Assembly: GCA_007844125.1 (NCBI GenBank)
Contig: CM017556.1
Coordinates: forward strand, 74,641,635 to 74,705,634
Source of the DNA: Sinonovacula constricta
Taxonomy: Eukaryota; Mollusca; Bivalvia; Cardiida; Solecurtidae
Reading direction: 5' to 3'
Length of the DNA: 64,000 bases
Below the pieces are notes generated by a model that had not been told where the DNA came from, ran no database searches, and saw nothing but the letters and a program-made list of their open reading frames with translations. Made by a program: the position numbers and the translations under genes. Below are positions 1-13,200 of the stretch, piece by piece; within the stretch, counting starts at the first letter, position 1; each line of letters opens with the position of its first letter.

Positions 1-440
1 CATTGTCTTTTTCCTGGGCGAGACTGATTTGTACTCCATTCTCTGCAGTCCTTTTGTAACGCTCATACAGCCTCTTGTTCTTATTCGAATCTTCTTCAAG
101 CTTTTTAATCTTTCGGTACGCATTTGATTTTTATTGCGGACTTGCTTTCGCTCACGTTGGCGTCTTTCTTTGGAAATACGCCTTTGTGAGGGCAAATTCC
201 AGAAGTTCAGGAGTTGATGGGGCTTACATGTGTTTCAGCATAGCTAGCTTCTGCTGTTTGCCTTTTCTTGCTCTCTTTGGCGCTGTTATCCCTTTATCAT
301 TTTTTACTCTGTTTATTTTTACACCAATCTTTTCAAATCTAAGACAAGGCGTTTATAGCGTTCCTTTTCTTTCTGTAGATACCTTTGGGATAGTTCTGGA
401 TTTGATTTTAATCTTTGTACAACCTTGGCCGTTCTGATTT
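1..440 (-). pseudogene. Broken coding fragment, basic coiled-coil-like protein
   Basis: Read on the minus strand from about 430 downwards, one frame gives a lysine/arginine/glutamate-rich stretch including SNPELSQRYLQKEKERYKR, then stops. Other frames lower down give RERKQVRNKNQMRTERLK and, after a further shift, NKNKRLYERYKRTAENG. The same compositional style in successive frames points to one coding sequence broken by frameshifts and stops. It resembles uncharacterised, probably transposon-linked, basic proteins that are multicopy in invertebrate genomes; that is memory, not a search. It may continue past the left edge. The opposite-strand open frame at 75-437 is phenylalanine-rich and is its shadow. 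Confidence 0.4.
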
Positions 441-724
441 TCTAAGCGACAAGCTTATTCTTGTAAATTGCTGATTTCCTTCTGTTAAAGTAAGCTTTTT
501 TTCATCAATAAACATGCGTATGTATGTATACACATTTCGACCAAATGCGAGATTTTTCTGGTTGATTTGGTCGAAGGCTTAAAAATAAGCGTAGGTTTTT
601 CCAGCGGTTCTACTTGTTCCTCACGTATGTTTTTAAAAATGTACATATTTCCTGGGGTATGTCTGTAAAAGACATGACTTTCAGCAAACAGAAAAGAATA
701 TTGTAAGATCAAATAAATGGCCAA
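441..724. other. No recognised gene
   Basis: A minus-strand open frame of 79 codons covers 485-724. I do not recognise its product and see no splice or promoter context that makes it a gene. It could be an upstream piece of the degraded coding fragment at 1-440, which lies on the same strand. Confidence 0.3.
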
Positions 725-2705
725 GACAGCATTAACTAAGCTATAGAGTTTTAACTTTAATGCTTTTAAATGTTATGATTCTAAAAACATACCAACAGAG
801 TTGACTGTGACCGTAGCGGTAGTGGCGATAGTGACTGTGGCGGTAGTGGCGTGGTGACTGTGGCGGTTGCGGTAGTGGCGTGGTGACTGTGGCGGTTGCG
901 GTAGTGGCGATAGTGACTGGCGATAGTGACTGTGGCGGTAAAGTGACTGTGGCGGTAGTGGCGATAGTGACTGTGGCGGTAAAGTGACTGTGGCGGTAGT
1001 GGCGATAGTGACTGTGGCGGTAGTGACTGTGGCGGTAGTGGCGATAGTGACTGTGGCGATAGTGACTGTGGTGGTAGTGACTGTGGCGTTAGTGGCGATA
1101 GTCACTGTGGCGGTAGTGGCGGTAGTGACTGTGGCGGTAGTGGCGGTAGTGACTGTGGCGGTAGTGACTGTGGCTGTAGTGGCGATAGTGACTGTGGCGA
1201 TAGTGAATGTGGCGGTAGTGACTGTGGCGGTAGTGGCGATAGTGACTGTGGCGGTAGTGACTGTGGCAATAGTGGCGATAGTGACTGTGGCGATAGTGAC
1301 TGTGGCGGTAGTGGCGATAGTGACTGTGGCGATAGTGACTGTGGCGGTAGTGGCGATAGTGACTGTGGCGGTAGTGGCGATAGTGACTGTGGCGGTTGTG
1401 ACTGTGGCGGTAGTGGCGATAGTGACTGTGGCGATAGTGACTGTGGCGGAAGTGACTGTGGCGATAGTGACTGTGGCGGTAGTGACTGTGGCGGTAGTGG
1501 CGATAGTGACTGTGGCGTTAGTGGCGATAGTGACTGTGGCGGTAGTGGCGGTAGTGACTGTGGCGGTAGTGGCGATAGTGACTGTGGCGGTAGTGACTGT
1601 GGCCGGTAGTGACTGTGGCGGTAGTGGCGGTAGTGACTGTGGCGGTAGACAGCATTAACTAAGCTATAGAGTTTTAACTTTAATGCTTTTAAATGTTATG
1701 ATTCTAAAAACATACCAACAGAGTTGACTGTGACCGTAGCGGTAGTGGCGATAGTGACTGTGGCGGTAGTGGCGTGGTGACTGTGGCGGTTGCGGTAGTG
1801 GCGTGGTGACTGTGGCGGTTGCGGTAGTGGCGATAGTGACTGGCGATAGTGACTGTGGCGGTAAAGTGACTGTGGCGGTAGTGGCGATAGTGACTGTGGC
1901 GGTAAAGTGACTGTGGCGGTAGTGGCGATAGTGACTGTGGCGGTAGTGACTGTGGCGGTAGTGGCGATAGTGACTGTGGCGATAGTGACTGTGGTGGTAG
2001 TGACTGTGGCGTTAGTGGCGATAGTCACTGCGGCGGTAGTGGCGGTAGTGACTGTGGCGGTAGTGGCGGTAGTGACTGTGGCGGTAGTGACTGTGGCTGT
2101 AGTGGCGATAGTGACTGTGGCGATAGTGAATGTGGCGGTAGTGACTGTGGCGGTAGTGGCGATAGTGACTGTGGCGGTAGTGACTGTGGCAATAGTGGCG
2201 ATAGTGACTGTGGCGATAGTGACTGTGGCGGTAGTGGCGATAGTGACTGTGGCGATAGTGACTGTGGCGGTAGTGGCGATAGTGACTGTGGCGGTAGTGG
2301 CGATAGTGACTGTGGCGGTTGTGACTGTGGCGGTAGTGGCGATAGTGACTGTGGCGATAGTGACTGTGGCGGAAGTGACTGTGGCGATAGTGACTGTGGC
2401 GGTAGTGACTGTGGCGGTAGTGGCGATAGTGACTGTGGCGTTAGTGGCGATAGTGACTGTGGCGGTAGTGGCGGTAGTGACTGTGGCGGTAGTGGCGATA
2501 GTGACTGTGGCGGTAGTGGCGATAGTGACTGTGGCGGTAGTGGCGGTAGTGACTGTGGCCGGTAGTGACTGTGGCGGTAGTGGCGGTAGTGACTGTGGCG
2601 GTAGTGGCGATAGTGACTGTGGCGGTAGTGGCGGTAGTGACTGTGGCGGTAGTGGCGGTAGTGACTGTGGCGGTAGTGGCGATAGTGACTGTGGCGGTAG
2701 TGACA
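725..2705. repeat. GGCGGTAGT/GATAGTGACTGT minisatellite, duplicated as a 923-bp block
   Basis: Short related units (GGCGGTAGT, GGCGATAGT, GACTGT) alternate across about 800-1647 and about 1728-2705. A unique flank starting GACAGCATTAACTAAG at 725 recurs at 1648, followed by the same order of unit variants, so a block of about 923 bp was copied in tandem and the second array then extends further. The copies are almost identical; one difference is CACTGTGG near 1112 versus CACTGCGG near 2035. Units are mostly multiples of 3 nt without stops, so long valine/alanine/threonine or glycine/serine/cysteine frames appear on both strands. These are not genes. A collapsed or falsely duplicated assembly is possible. 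Confidence 0.9.
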
Positions 2706-2747
2706 CTAGCCTGCTTTACTTTAATAGATGTCTTTCTGTTTCATTAG

Positions 2748-3069
2748 TTTGTTTGTTTGTTTCTTGGGTTTATCGTCCCAACAACAGTATTTCAGCTATC
2801 TGGAGACGGTGTCCACTTGAAGCAAATATAGTGCTGCCTTCACTGTGTATAGCATGCCGTGAACACCTGGCATGAAAACACACCCAGTCAAATTATCCTG
2901 ACACAGGTTCAACCAGTCGTGGAACTACCCTTATATTTGCTTGAGCGTTAGCAAGGGAGCTATACCACTACAATTTTTTAACGACTTTGGTATGTCGCGG
3001 CCCGGGATCGAACCCGGGGCCTCCCGTACCTGGAGCCGACGCTCTACCGATTGCGCTACCAGGTCCGGT
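2748..3069 (-). mobile_element. Full-length tRNA-headed SINE (family A) with 11-bp TSD
   Basis: On the minus strand the element starts CCGGACCTGGTAGCGCAATC, a tRNA-like head with box A (TGGTAGCGCAATCGGTAGAG) and box B (GGTTCGATCCC), runs through a body with CAAGCAAATATAAGGGTAGT, and ends TGTTGTTGGGACGATAAACC followed by repeated AAAC. It is flanked by a perfect 11-bp direct repeat, TGTTTCATTAG, at 2737-2747 and 3070-3080, which marks target-primed insertion. Several copies of the family occur in this window. V-SINE (RUDI) and Meta-SINE families are known from bivalves; I cannot assign this one without a library comparison. Confidence 0.88.
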
Positions 3070-3080
3070 TGTTTCATTAG

Positions 3081-4223
3081 ATGCAATACTTAAAGTTTTC
3101 AATATTAACATGATAAAGAATAATGTAAAGGTCTAGACTTTATACAAAACAACAAACTGCAGTGACATATAAAAAGAATACGCCGAGAAAATCTTGCATT
3201 AAAGTCATATTCTGGGTCCGCAGACATTGCTTTCAAACAGCAAAAGAAAGACAAAATGGCACCTGTGTATAATGACATCAGCATAAGTATAAGTTACATC
3301 ATACCAATAAATAATATGTATTATATCGCTGCAGTAGTGGCATAAAAGCCGGGGTCACATTTTGATTTTGTTATTATTTATTTTATTTTTTGTGTGTAAA
3401 ATTTAAGCAATGGAAATATGAAAACCCCTTAGCCTGCTATATATTTCTAAAAAACATATAAAAATGATAGTATAAGGTCAATTTGTAATAAATATTGCAC
3501 ACAGTGACCAATGGTTGTATCACACACTGGTTTATTTTCTTTATAAATAATTACAATTCCTACATGGTACTAGCCACACAACGTTTGAGGGCGTGTTTCT
3601 TTTTCTTTCTTTTTTTTTTTGTAAATTCCTGTAGAATTTCCCCCTTTTTACATTTTATAACCAGTCGAATTCTCTCTCCCCCCCCCCCTCCCCCCTCTCT
3701 CTCTCTCTCTCTCTGTCTCTGTGTGTGTGTGTGTGTGTGTGTGTCTGTCTGTGTTTTCTTGGGTTTTAATCATTTGACCCTGTAGTCCCCGTGATGTTGG
3801 GAGATTTGACCACCTTTTTTTCATTTTATGTCTCTTCGGCTGTCCGTCTATACATTCGCCTATCTAAATTTTCATTACTCTATAAAATTTCTTTCTTTTT
3901 TTTTTGCTTACAATAACCGTAGACATAAACAATTTATTCTCAGCGACTTCTTCTTTATTACAATGACTTATTTCTCTTCTGTGCTGCACCTGCCGTTCTT
4001 GCTGCTTCTACTTCGGCTCATGACAATACCTTTACCACTGCTGAGGTTGATGATAATACTTAAGGAAAATACTCTTGTTTTCTTCAGGGCCCAGCAATCG
4101 AACTTCATTTCGTTGTTTATTTCCCCCAATTAGTCAAGGTTACGAACAGCTTTAAGCCGAACGGCACGCAATCCAAGTGGTTGCGAAACGATCAAGGGCC
4201 AAAAGTGAGGCTCATTGTCAGAA
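3081..4223. other. Upstream region of CUL5
   Basis: No coding exon is recognised here. The stretch holds the pyrimidine/TG microsatellite described separately. Just before 4224 it becomes less AT-rich and contains several CpGs (about 4140-4200: TTACGAACAG, GCCGAACGGCACGCAA, TGCGAAACGATC), consistent with the promoter and 5' UTR of CUL5. No TATA box is evident. The transcription start is not placed. Confidence 0.5.
3671..3753. repeat. Poly-C / (TC)n / (TG)n microsatellite
   Basis: A run of C is followed by TC repeats and then TG repeats. It is simple-sequence DNA only. The frames across it, giving proline/serine/leucine/cysteine/valine runs, are not genes. Confidence 0.9.
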
Positions 4224-7200
4224 ATGTTAAAGGTATTTGTTTACTTCTGAAGTTCTTTTAACTATCTAATATGTAGAAATGTGTACTGAGCCTTTATATT
4301 AACCAGTCATCTACGTAGCAAATCGTTAAAATAAATGACAGATTTCAATTTCATGACACCGTATTCACTTTTGTTTACATCTGAAGTGGGTGGGGAAATA
4401 TATATGATTCTTTGTTTTCCGCACTTTAAATGGCGTTTTTTCTTATCATGCACTTACAGTATAAGTAATTTTAAAACATGTTTAAAATAGTTAAATTATA
4501 TACATCTCTACTTCAGTTCATGTTTAACCTTTATGTGTAAAACAAATTGCACCCCTATCCTGTCGGGATTTTGAGTTTGACAGAATTGGCACTGCAGATA
4601 GGTCGTGCAAATGACAGATGCAGGGATTTTTTCCTCACTGAGTGTGGGAGCATAGGCCCTGTCTTTAAGAATTAATCAAAGTAAAAGAAGATTGTTATAC
4701 AATGCTGAAGGTTACCAGAATATTGAACATGAATAATTTTTCAGAAATATTAAACAGAGAAGTGATTTTGAGGCATCTTACATTAATAATTAGAATACCT
4801 TGCTTTTGTCATTTTCCCAAGTTTAAAAATTATATTTGTGACTTGGATAAAGCATGATTCTGGCACAGATGTGTCTGAGCTGTCCACAAGTTGAACAGTA
4901 TCATAATTATTACTACTCATGCCCTAATTAGGTCATAATCTCACTGGATGCTGTAATTAAATGAGGAGACAAATTCAAGTACCAGGTGTGTAGCTGCATG
5001 TATGCAGAATACGCAGTTGCATACACAGTTTCCCCCCCCAAAAAAAATATTGAAGAAAAGTAAAAATTCAGTAAAAATCTTACCCATATATATATACATG
5101 TGAACTTTTTATGGGGCCAAAGGGGGAGATGTTCACTTGCAAAGTGGGAGAATTTTTATTTTTATATACACAAAAAAAGAAGTTATCTCCTTCATAGTAG
5201 AGAAATTTCTGAAAATGTGTAAAACATCCTTCATTTTGCTATAATTTGAACCTCAAAAGTGGGAGTCTCCCCCCAAAAGTGGGAGAGTTCACATGTATGC
5301 CCTTTGGTGTATAATTTATTGAGATCAACTAATACCACTATTTGCACAATGAAAAAAGATATAAAACTGCTAAATTGATTTAGTATTTTTTCTGTATCTC
5401 TCAGTTCAGGCACGTTTTGTACTCTGGTACCTTAAAACAGGAGTTCTCAGAAGATTCAGTTCTCAGGATGATCACACCTTGGTAGTATCTGTTGGTGGGA
5501 TATATAGAGAGTTGCAACACTGTTTGTTGATTAATAATTTACTTTCCATGTTTCATGAGATGTACTACGATTGCTGTATTTAATTGACAGACAATACATT
5601 TTTTGTTGCTGTTCTTACGACATACTAGTTGCTAAGCCATTGGCATTTACATTTGTTTAGTCACAGGACTTACTGACATAAATCTTAGGGACAATTTGTG
5701 ACTAAATCTTCTTTGATTTTCCTGTTGCTTATATCAGTTCTACTTATTTTACTTGAAACACTTGTCTCATGTGATTTCTCAAAATGGCTTAGATGCAATT
5801 TTGTTTTCTCCATTTTATTACATTTTGATTGAAGAGACATTCATAAAAATTATGGCTGCATAAAAGCAGTTGGTTTGTTTCCTGTATAAGAAATTCATCT
5901 GGATCAAATTTTGCATAAATGGTCATTACTAGAAAATTGTAGTGAACTCAAAATGCAGTACTTTGATGACCCTATTGCCTTGGCTATTTTTACTGAAATA
6001 CCTTTGTAAAATTGGTAAAACTCCTCATCTTTTTTCAACAAAGAAGACTGACAAACTTAATAACAGGTAAGATTTTTACCTTGAATGATAATTGATACTA
6101 TGTCAATTTCGTGTAGAGTTACATCACAAAAGTATACAAATCTTGGAACTCATTTGGGATTATAATTTATGCACTGCATCACAGAAGGCTTATACTGCAA
6201 ATAACATGTATCGTTTGTCATTCCCATGTGAAACTGCATGGAATATTTACCTTTCTGTTTCAGCAAGGCCAGTCCCAGTTTGAGGAGAAATGGCCATCTA
6301 TGCGTCCCTCAGTGCTGAAGCTGCTTCGTCAAGAACCAGTCACGCAGTCAGAATGGCAGGACTTGTTCTGGTACATTTATGCTGCTCTCTTCAAAAGTTT
6401 CCATTTTGTTTAAGTTATTTTCTGTATATGCCTCAAGATAAATAGTGCATTGCATTATTGTCTTGATGTATTGGCCTTTAGTTAACCTGTAGTAAATGTT
6501 TGTAACATCCAACCAACAGTATTTCAGTTATTTGGAGACATCGTTGGCTTGAAACCTTCATTGTACATATCATGCCATGAACACCTGACATGATACTACA
6601 TCAAGTGGCCCTGACACTGGGCCGACATGTCTTAAAACAACCCTTATATTTGCTTGGGACTATAATAATAATTATATATATAAAATACATACAAGAAGTT
6701 GTTCTTTGTGTTTTGATCAATGTTTCTGTTTAGTATGAATATTTTGTCATTATAACATGTTGGCATTCTCTATATTTTAGGGCAGTGCACTCGGTGTGCT
6801 TGTGGGATGATAAAGGACCACAGAAGGTGTACAAAGCCCTGCAGGATGACATCCTGGAGTTCATCAAACATGCCCAGGCGGTGAGTCTTACGTCCATAGT
6901 AATGGCCTATTTTTGGCATCTTTTTAAATTCTAAAAAAGAGTCCTGAAGTATATTTGGTAAAAGACAACATTCCATGTTCAATTTATTTAATAATTGGAC
7001 GTACAACGTGAAGTTGAGCTAAGCTTTGCATGTTATGAGCCATCATAGTGAAGTAAGCATTCAGTCCAGCTCCTTCCAAGCAATTTGTTCTATCATCTTA
7101 AATGTCTCATAGTTTGACATAAGAACGACAACAAAGTCTGAATTATTGTCATTTTGTATACATTACAGAGAGTGCTACACAATCAGGAAGACTCAGCCCT

Positions 7201-10200
7201 GCTGAAAGCCTACATCGCTGAGTGGGGGAAGTTCTTCACCCAGTGTGACTATCTGCCTAAACCTTTCATGCAGCTAGAGACATCCCTGGCCAATAAAACA
7301 CAGACTCCCATGCAGAAAAAGAATCAAGGAGAAGAGAGCATTGTCCGCAAGGTAAACACTCGTCTCTGTTCCTCAGTTCTCTTATATGTGACAGATTATG
7401 TATGTGCCTAAACTATCACTTAAGTTGTTTATCCTAACAGAGCAAGCACTTGGCAATTTTGATACCAAAGACAACTAATACAAGTTGTGTTTAATTTATA
7501 TGGTGTTGGCCATGAAGGGATCGTGGTGTGTTTATTTTCTGCACTGAACAATGCAGCATCAAGAAGTAGTTTGTAGGAGGATTAATTGGTGTTATTGCTA
7601 CAAGATTAATTGTTATTGTTCTGTTTCTAGTCATAACCTTTCCGGTATAACTGATGTTGATTGTTGTTAAATGTGTCTGACCTAGTTGATGATTTATAAT
7701 GTTCACATCCCTGTAAATTATACAAGTTGCCAATGTGGAAATGTTGATGCATTTCACGAAAACAAAGCAGAGACTAAGAACAGCTTAACCAAACAAACAC
7801 TTATGTAGCCTTAAAATCAGGTTAGGCCAACATTTTGACCCTGTGGCATATGTTAAATGAAATGCTATTTTGGACCAGCATGTTTCAAACCACTCCATGA
7901 AAGTGTAAAAAAAGCATTTGATAATTTTGAAATAATAATGATTAATCATCAACTGTATCTTTTCTGCAACAAAACTTGATCATTTAATGATATAGAATGC
8001 ACAATGTATTAAAGTTCTTAGTTTTAATCTTTCATTTATAATTTAATTAATGCCAATTGGTTAATGTTAACGGAATGTGAATGAATATGAATACAGAGGA
8101 ACTATTTGTGATTTCATAACTATAATGTGATAGTTCCAGGAAACATATAGATCTAGGATAATTAAATTTATTCACTTTTCAAGATTTTCGAAACATTTTC
8201 ATATCATTTAAAATAATAAAAAGTACAGTTTTATCTAGGACTTATTGCTCTGCTGTCTGTTTCTTCATAAACCTATCTACATTATCGATTGCAAAAACAT
8301 AATCCTGAGAAGCCAGATCACTTTGGTCTGCTTCATTAGTCATGATATCATCATGTTCAGCTTTAAACACCCGTTTTAATTATTTCTATTGTGCGACGCT
8401 ACTCTGGGTGTAACAGCCTTTGATTTGTTTCTGGCTTTATTTTATTTTTTTAAAACTTGCATTGCTTTCATTTAAAATAACTATTTAATTCTTAAATCGG
8501 GCATTTGTGTGTGTGTCAAAACAATATTTACTACTTTTTGTTTTACTGTTCTATGAATAACAATACAATCAAGCTTATATTTTAAAAAAACAATGCATGG
8601 ATTGGAATGAAACATTTCTTCCTACTTGTCTTACCTACCAAAGTATAAGTTGGATTGTTCAAGGTTGAATTTTTACCTTGGTAAAAAAAATGACCTTGGT
8701 TTGACTAAGAAAAATTGGGTGCAATAAATGCAGGATAAAGTTTGTGTGCAAGTTCTATTAAGCTTACATCATACAATTAAGCACTTATAGTTAAGTGCAC
8801 AGTACCGAGACAGTTTGTTCAATAGGCTCAAAGGAGGCTACGTTCTAATTCTGATCAATGCATTGTTCACTCTCTGCACACAGTTGATGCTGGATAGTTG
8901 GAACCAGAGTATCTTCTCCAACATCAAGCAAAGGCTCCAGGACAGTGCCATGAAACTTGTACATGCAGAGAGGAATGGGGAGGCATTTGACTCACAGCTC
9001 GTCATAGGGGTCAGGGAGTCATATGGTTAGTAGAAAACAGTCCTTGTAGATTGGAGTTAAGGCCTAAATAATGGTCTGCATGTCAGAAAACATTTATGGT
9101 ACTTACAAATAACAATTGGGGATAATTTTAAATCTGCATAAACATCAATTATAATTGTCAATGCAGGTTTAAATAAAAACAACAGTTAAAATCAAAGAGA
9201 TTTTGTTTATGGTCATTTTGTTTGTAAATAATTATAATTTGTTCCTCCAAATCTGCATTTTAAACAAACACTTAATTCTAGATACTGTTTTTGCAAGGTT
9301 TATCCTGAAAGTTCATACAACTGTGATATGTCTTTTCTGTCCACTTGAATAAATTTAAAACAAAGACATCATGGGAAATGATATTCGCAATGGAATCACC
9401 TGCAGACATTTAATGTGGGTACAATAAACAATATAAAACTTAATAAAAGAATCATTATTCTCAGTTTGTGGATGTCATTGTCAACACAATGTCAGCCTAT
9501 ACTAACTGACCACTGACAGGACATCTTACAGACTTTAGACATACCATGACAATAAATGTTGACCATATTATCGGAATCATACATATGCTTCACCTACAAC
9601 CTTCCAGAGCAAGCATTAATGCTACTTGTACATGTTCACCTTTAACAATAAGGCAGCATGGTGTTAACCTTATGTATGGTTTGAATCCTACATGAAGTTT
9701 GCTTCATATTAACTTTCTGTTGATGACCAAAAATTCTTTGTTGTCTCACTAATCAGCTGTTATTGCTCTGACAGTAAAACATGTAATAACATAAATTTTG
9801 CAACTACAATGTTCCTATTTAAATAAAACATTCTCTTTATATTGCGGAAAAACACAAGTTAGATCATGAGTATGGCAAAATGGTCTTTAACATATTTTGA
9901 CATGTTGTCTACAGGATATTTATGTATGAGTATTCAGTAAGGCACTTTAATTTTAATGGATTTTATTTGACCATTTTAGTTTCTTTGTCTTTCTAGGGTC
10001 TATTTTCCATATCGTTTTGATGAAGTATTTTTCTTAACAATATAAGTTTATTTGTTCTGCTTACAGTCAATCTTAGTTCAGATGTTGAAGATAAACTAAA
10101 GATATACAAGGAGAACTTTGAGAAGGCGTATATAGAGGCAACGAAGGCCTTCTACAAACTGAAGGCGCCCCAGTACCTCCAGGCAAATGGTGTCCAGAAC

Positions 10201-13200
10201 TACATGAGGTATGCTGACACCAAGTTAAAGGAAGAGGAGGCTCGGGCCATACGCTACTTGGAGACTGGCTGGGGATGTCTCTCAGTCAGCATGGTGAGTA
10301 CAACCTGAAGATAGATTGCAACAAGTGGCTGTAGTATACCTTAGCCTTAGCCATTAGCTTCATTGATAAATGTGGTCACAGAAGCGTAATGTTGGCACCA
10401 TAAAGTGTGACAAAACAATAACAGGTAAATAAGCTGGGGGATCAGTAACTTTTTCGAACTATGAGTTAAACTAGTGACCGTACCACTTTAGAAAGAAGAA
10501 TGCAAAATGCAGGGACTGGCTGGTATGACGACCAATCTGGTATTTCTACTGATGCGGTGTTCTAATGACCAAGTTTTGACTGTATTTATATTTGATATTG
10601 AATATCGGAAGTTACATTATTTATTATCCTGTTAGTTTCTGATTAGTTAAATTTCTTCTTCTTTTTTTGGTCAACTCTCTCCATTCAGGTGCTCATTTAT
10701 GTTTTGGCCCTGGATAGTTTCCTAACTTCTGTATACATTTTCCTCTGTATCTCCCTTCAGTTGACAGAGTGTTGTAGCAATGTATTGGTCACAGCCTTCA
10801 AAGAAACTATACTACAGGAGTGTGCACAGATGATTCGCAACAATGAAACAGAAAGTAAGTGCATCATGAAAAACTCTTTACTTTTTCATTCTGTAAGTAA
10901 AAACTGTCTCAAAACTGTCACTTTGGCCAAGAATTAAGTCAAGTATTGTCTTCTTGTAGATAGCATAATTTTTCCATTTTGTAAGTATAAACGAAATGAA
11001 TAACTACTGTTAGTATAAAAGCCATTTGAGTCAGTGTCCAACACTCTTTATGACTTGCTGAGGGACTGAGTACCCACTGGAATGTACAGTGTTGAAGCTT
11101 TGGTGTGAAGAGCTGGGGGACTGAGTTCCCACTGGAATGTGCAGTGTTGAAGCTTTGGTGTGAAGACCTCCTGCAACCAACTTACTGTGCTGTCTGAGGT
11201 CTTCCTTCAATAATTACGTCTAAAAGTATCCATAATTCAAATAACTATAATTGACCATGTAATTAATATATAATGCCAATCAAGTAAATGTGATAAACAT
11301 GTTTATATACTGACCTTATGCTACTAAAGTAACAAATATATGATTGCTTTGAGAAAACCAATTTTCTGTATAACTTTCAGAATTGCGGCTGATGTTCAAC
11401 CTGATGGACCGGGTGCCTGATGGTATTTCACCGATGCTTCATGACCTGGAATCTCACGTCATCAATCAGGGACTAGCAGACATGATAGCAGCAGCTGATA
11501 TTATCACCACTGTATGTACATTTGGGCCTGCAGTAGTCACTTAACCGTATATATTTGTTGACATGTAGAACTGATAAGAAACATATATCCTACATTAGTA
11601 ATCAATGTGTTTATTGTTTTGTAGACCATTTTCAACTTAATATCTATTTCTACTAGGCATGGTAAACATAAATGTGCACTGGAAGTAGAAGCTCTATATT
11701 ATATCTTAAAGCAGATTCATTTGTTTTGTGACTCTTACTTTGAGATAATCTTACAAAGAGCATATATATAAAAAAATCAGTTAGTGTTATGTAAAATTGT
11801 AGGTATCATTGCACTAAGATATTTAGAAATGATTTTGCTTAAAAAAATCTGTTCTTTCTTGTCATCATTGTTTTATAATAACAAGATCGCCTATGAGTGG
11901 CAAAGGAACTTTGCAACATATCAGTAAAAACATTCTGTAAACATTTACATATTCATAAAATAGAAAAATGTGTAGATTTATGCTGCTGACACTTACAAAT
12001 GAACAATTTGCCAATCTGGCCATATTGAAGCATTTCACTCAAACAGAATTTAAAGACCAAGAACATTCTAACTGGACATACTTTTATGCTGACATAAAAT
12101 CAGATTAGGTCAGCATTATGACCTTGTTGCATCACTGTTATAACTCACCATTCTGTTCCCCCATGTTTGTACCAATCCATGAAAGTGTTTTGAACTTTAC
12201 AAGAAATCATCAAAGCAGCCTTTCTAGTATACAGCAATTAAACTTAACCATTAAAGAAATAACAGTAAGTTTAGTTATGGACATGCAGTAAACATACAAG
12301 TATGATAATTATTATTGCAGTTGCTCTGCTGCCTGTCTTTTCTTTGCAAACCTGACCTTATTGTTTAGCTTTAAACAGCCTTACAAGTAGCTCTATTGTG
12401 TGATGCCACTGTGACTGTTCAGGCCTTTGATTTTTTCATTGTCATCACAGTTTAAACTCAGATGTTACCAGATCCTTTATATAGATTATTTTAAATAAAA
12501 TTTAGAATAGAAGTAAATATTTTCTACCTTTCTACTGTTGAAAATCAAAGGCTAGACTAATCCTTGATTCGAATAATACTCATTTTAGCACATTTGCTGA
12601 ATATAACCATGGTAATAGTTGATGTTTACAAACCCAGATAGCTGTTATCCACTCTGTAAAACTCCTGGCTGTGTATTTCAGGATTCAGAGAAGTATGTGG
12701 AACAGCTGTTGGAGCTGTTTAACCGGTTCAGCCTGCTGGTAAAGGATGCCTTTAATGATGACCCACGCTTCCTAACAGCCCGTGACAAGGCCTACAAGAG
12801 TGTGGTCAATGATACAAGTGTCTTCAAGCTGGAGATACCAATCAAAAATAAAGGGTCAGTTATCTATTTACTTTATTCCCTATCGTCAGTTATCTATTTA
12901 CTTTATTCCCTATCGTGCTACCTTTTATAACAATACTTATAAATTATTTTTTTCTACTACCAACTGCATGAATGCGATCATATACATTGCTAGAAAACTG
13001 TAAGCGTGTGGAGCAGATTTTACACAGATGGCTTCCAGTAGGACCTGGCTGATTGGAATCTATAATACTGTTTGCTGTGTGATTTATTGGTGCTGAACAG
13101 GTTGTGTGTTTAAATTGGTGTCCTGATTACACCAACATAATGCGGATTAGGTAATGTTGTTAAAATCAGTTTGTGGTAGAAGTTTCAGAAACAGACTTCA

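Noticed and set aside
75..437. Phenylalanine-rich 120-codon plus-strand frame, considered as a membrane protein
   Set aside because: The opposite strand carries the more protein-like, lysine/arginine-rich broken sequence, so the hydrophobic frame is its complement.
984..2875. Long open frames of 224-336 codons on both strands with valine/alanine/threonine or proline/glutamine/serine repeats
   Set aside because: They are generated by a stop-free minisatellite whose units are multiples of three. No non-repetitive domain or gene signal accompanies them.
2995..3068. Apparent tRNA gene on the minus strand
   Set aside because: A and B boxes are clear but the sequence continues into a SINE body and is flanked by a TSD. 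It is a SINE head, not a functional tRNA gene.
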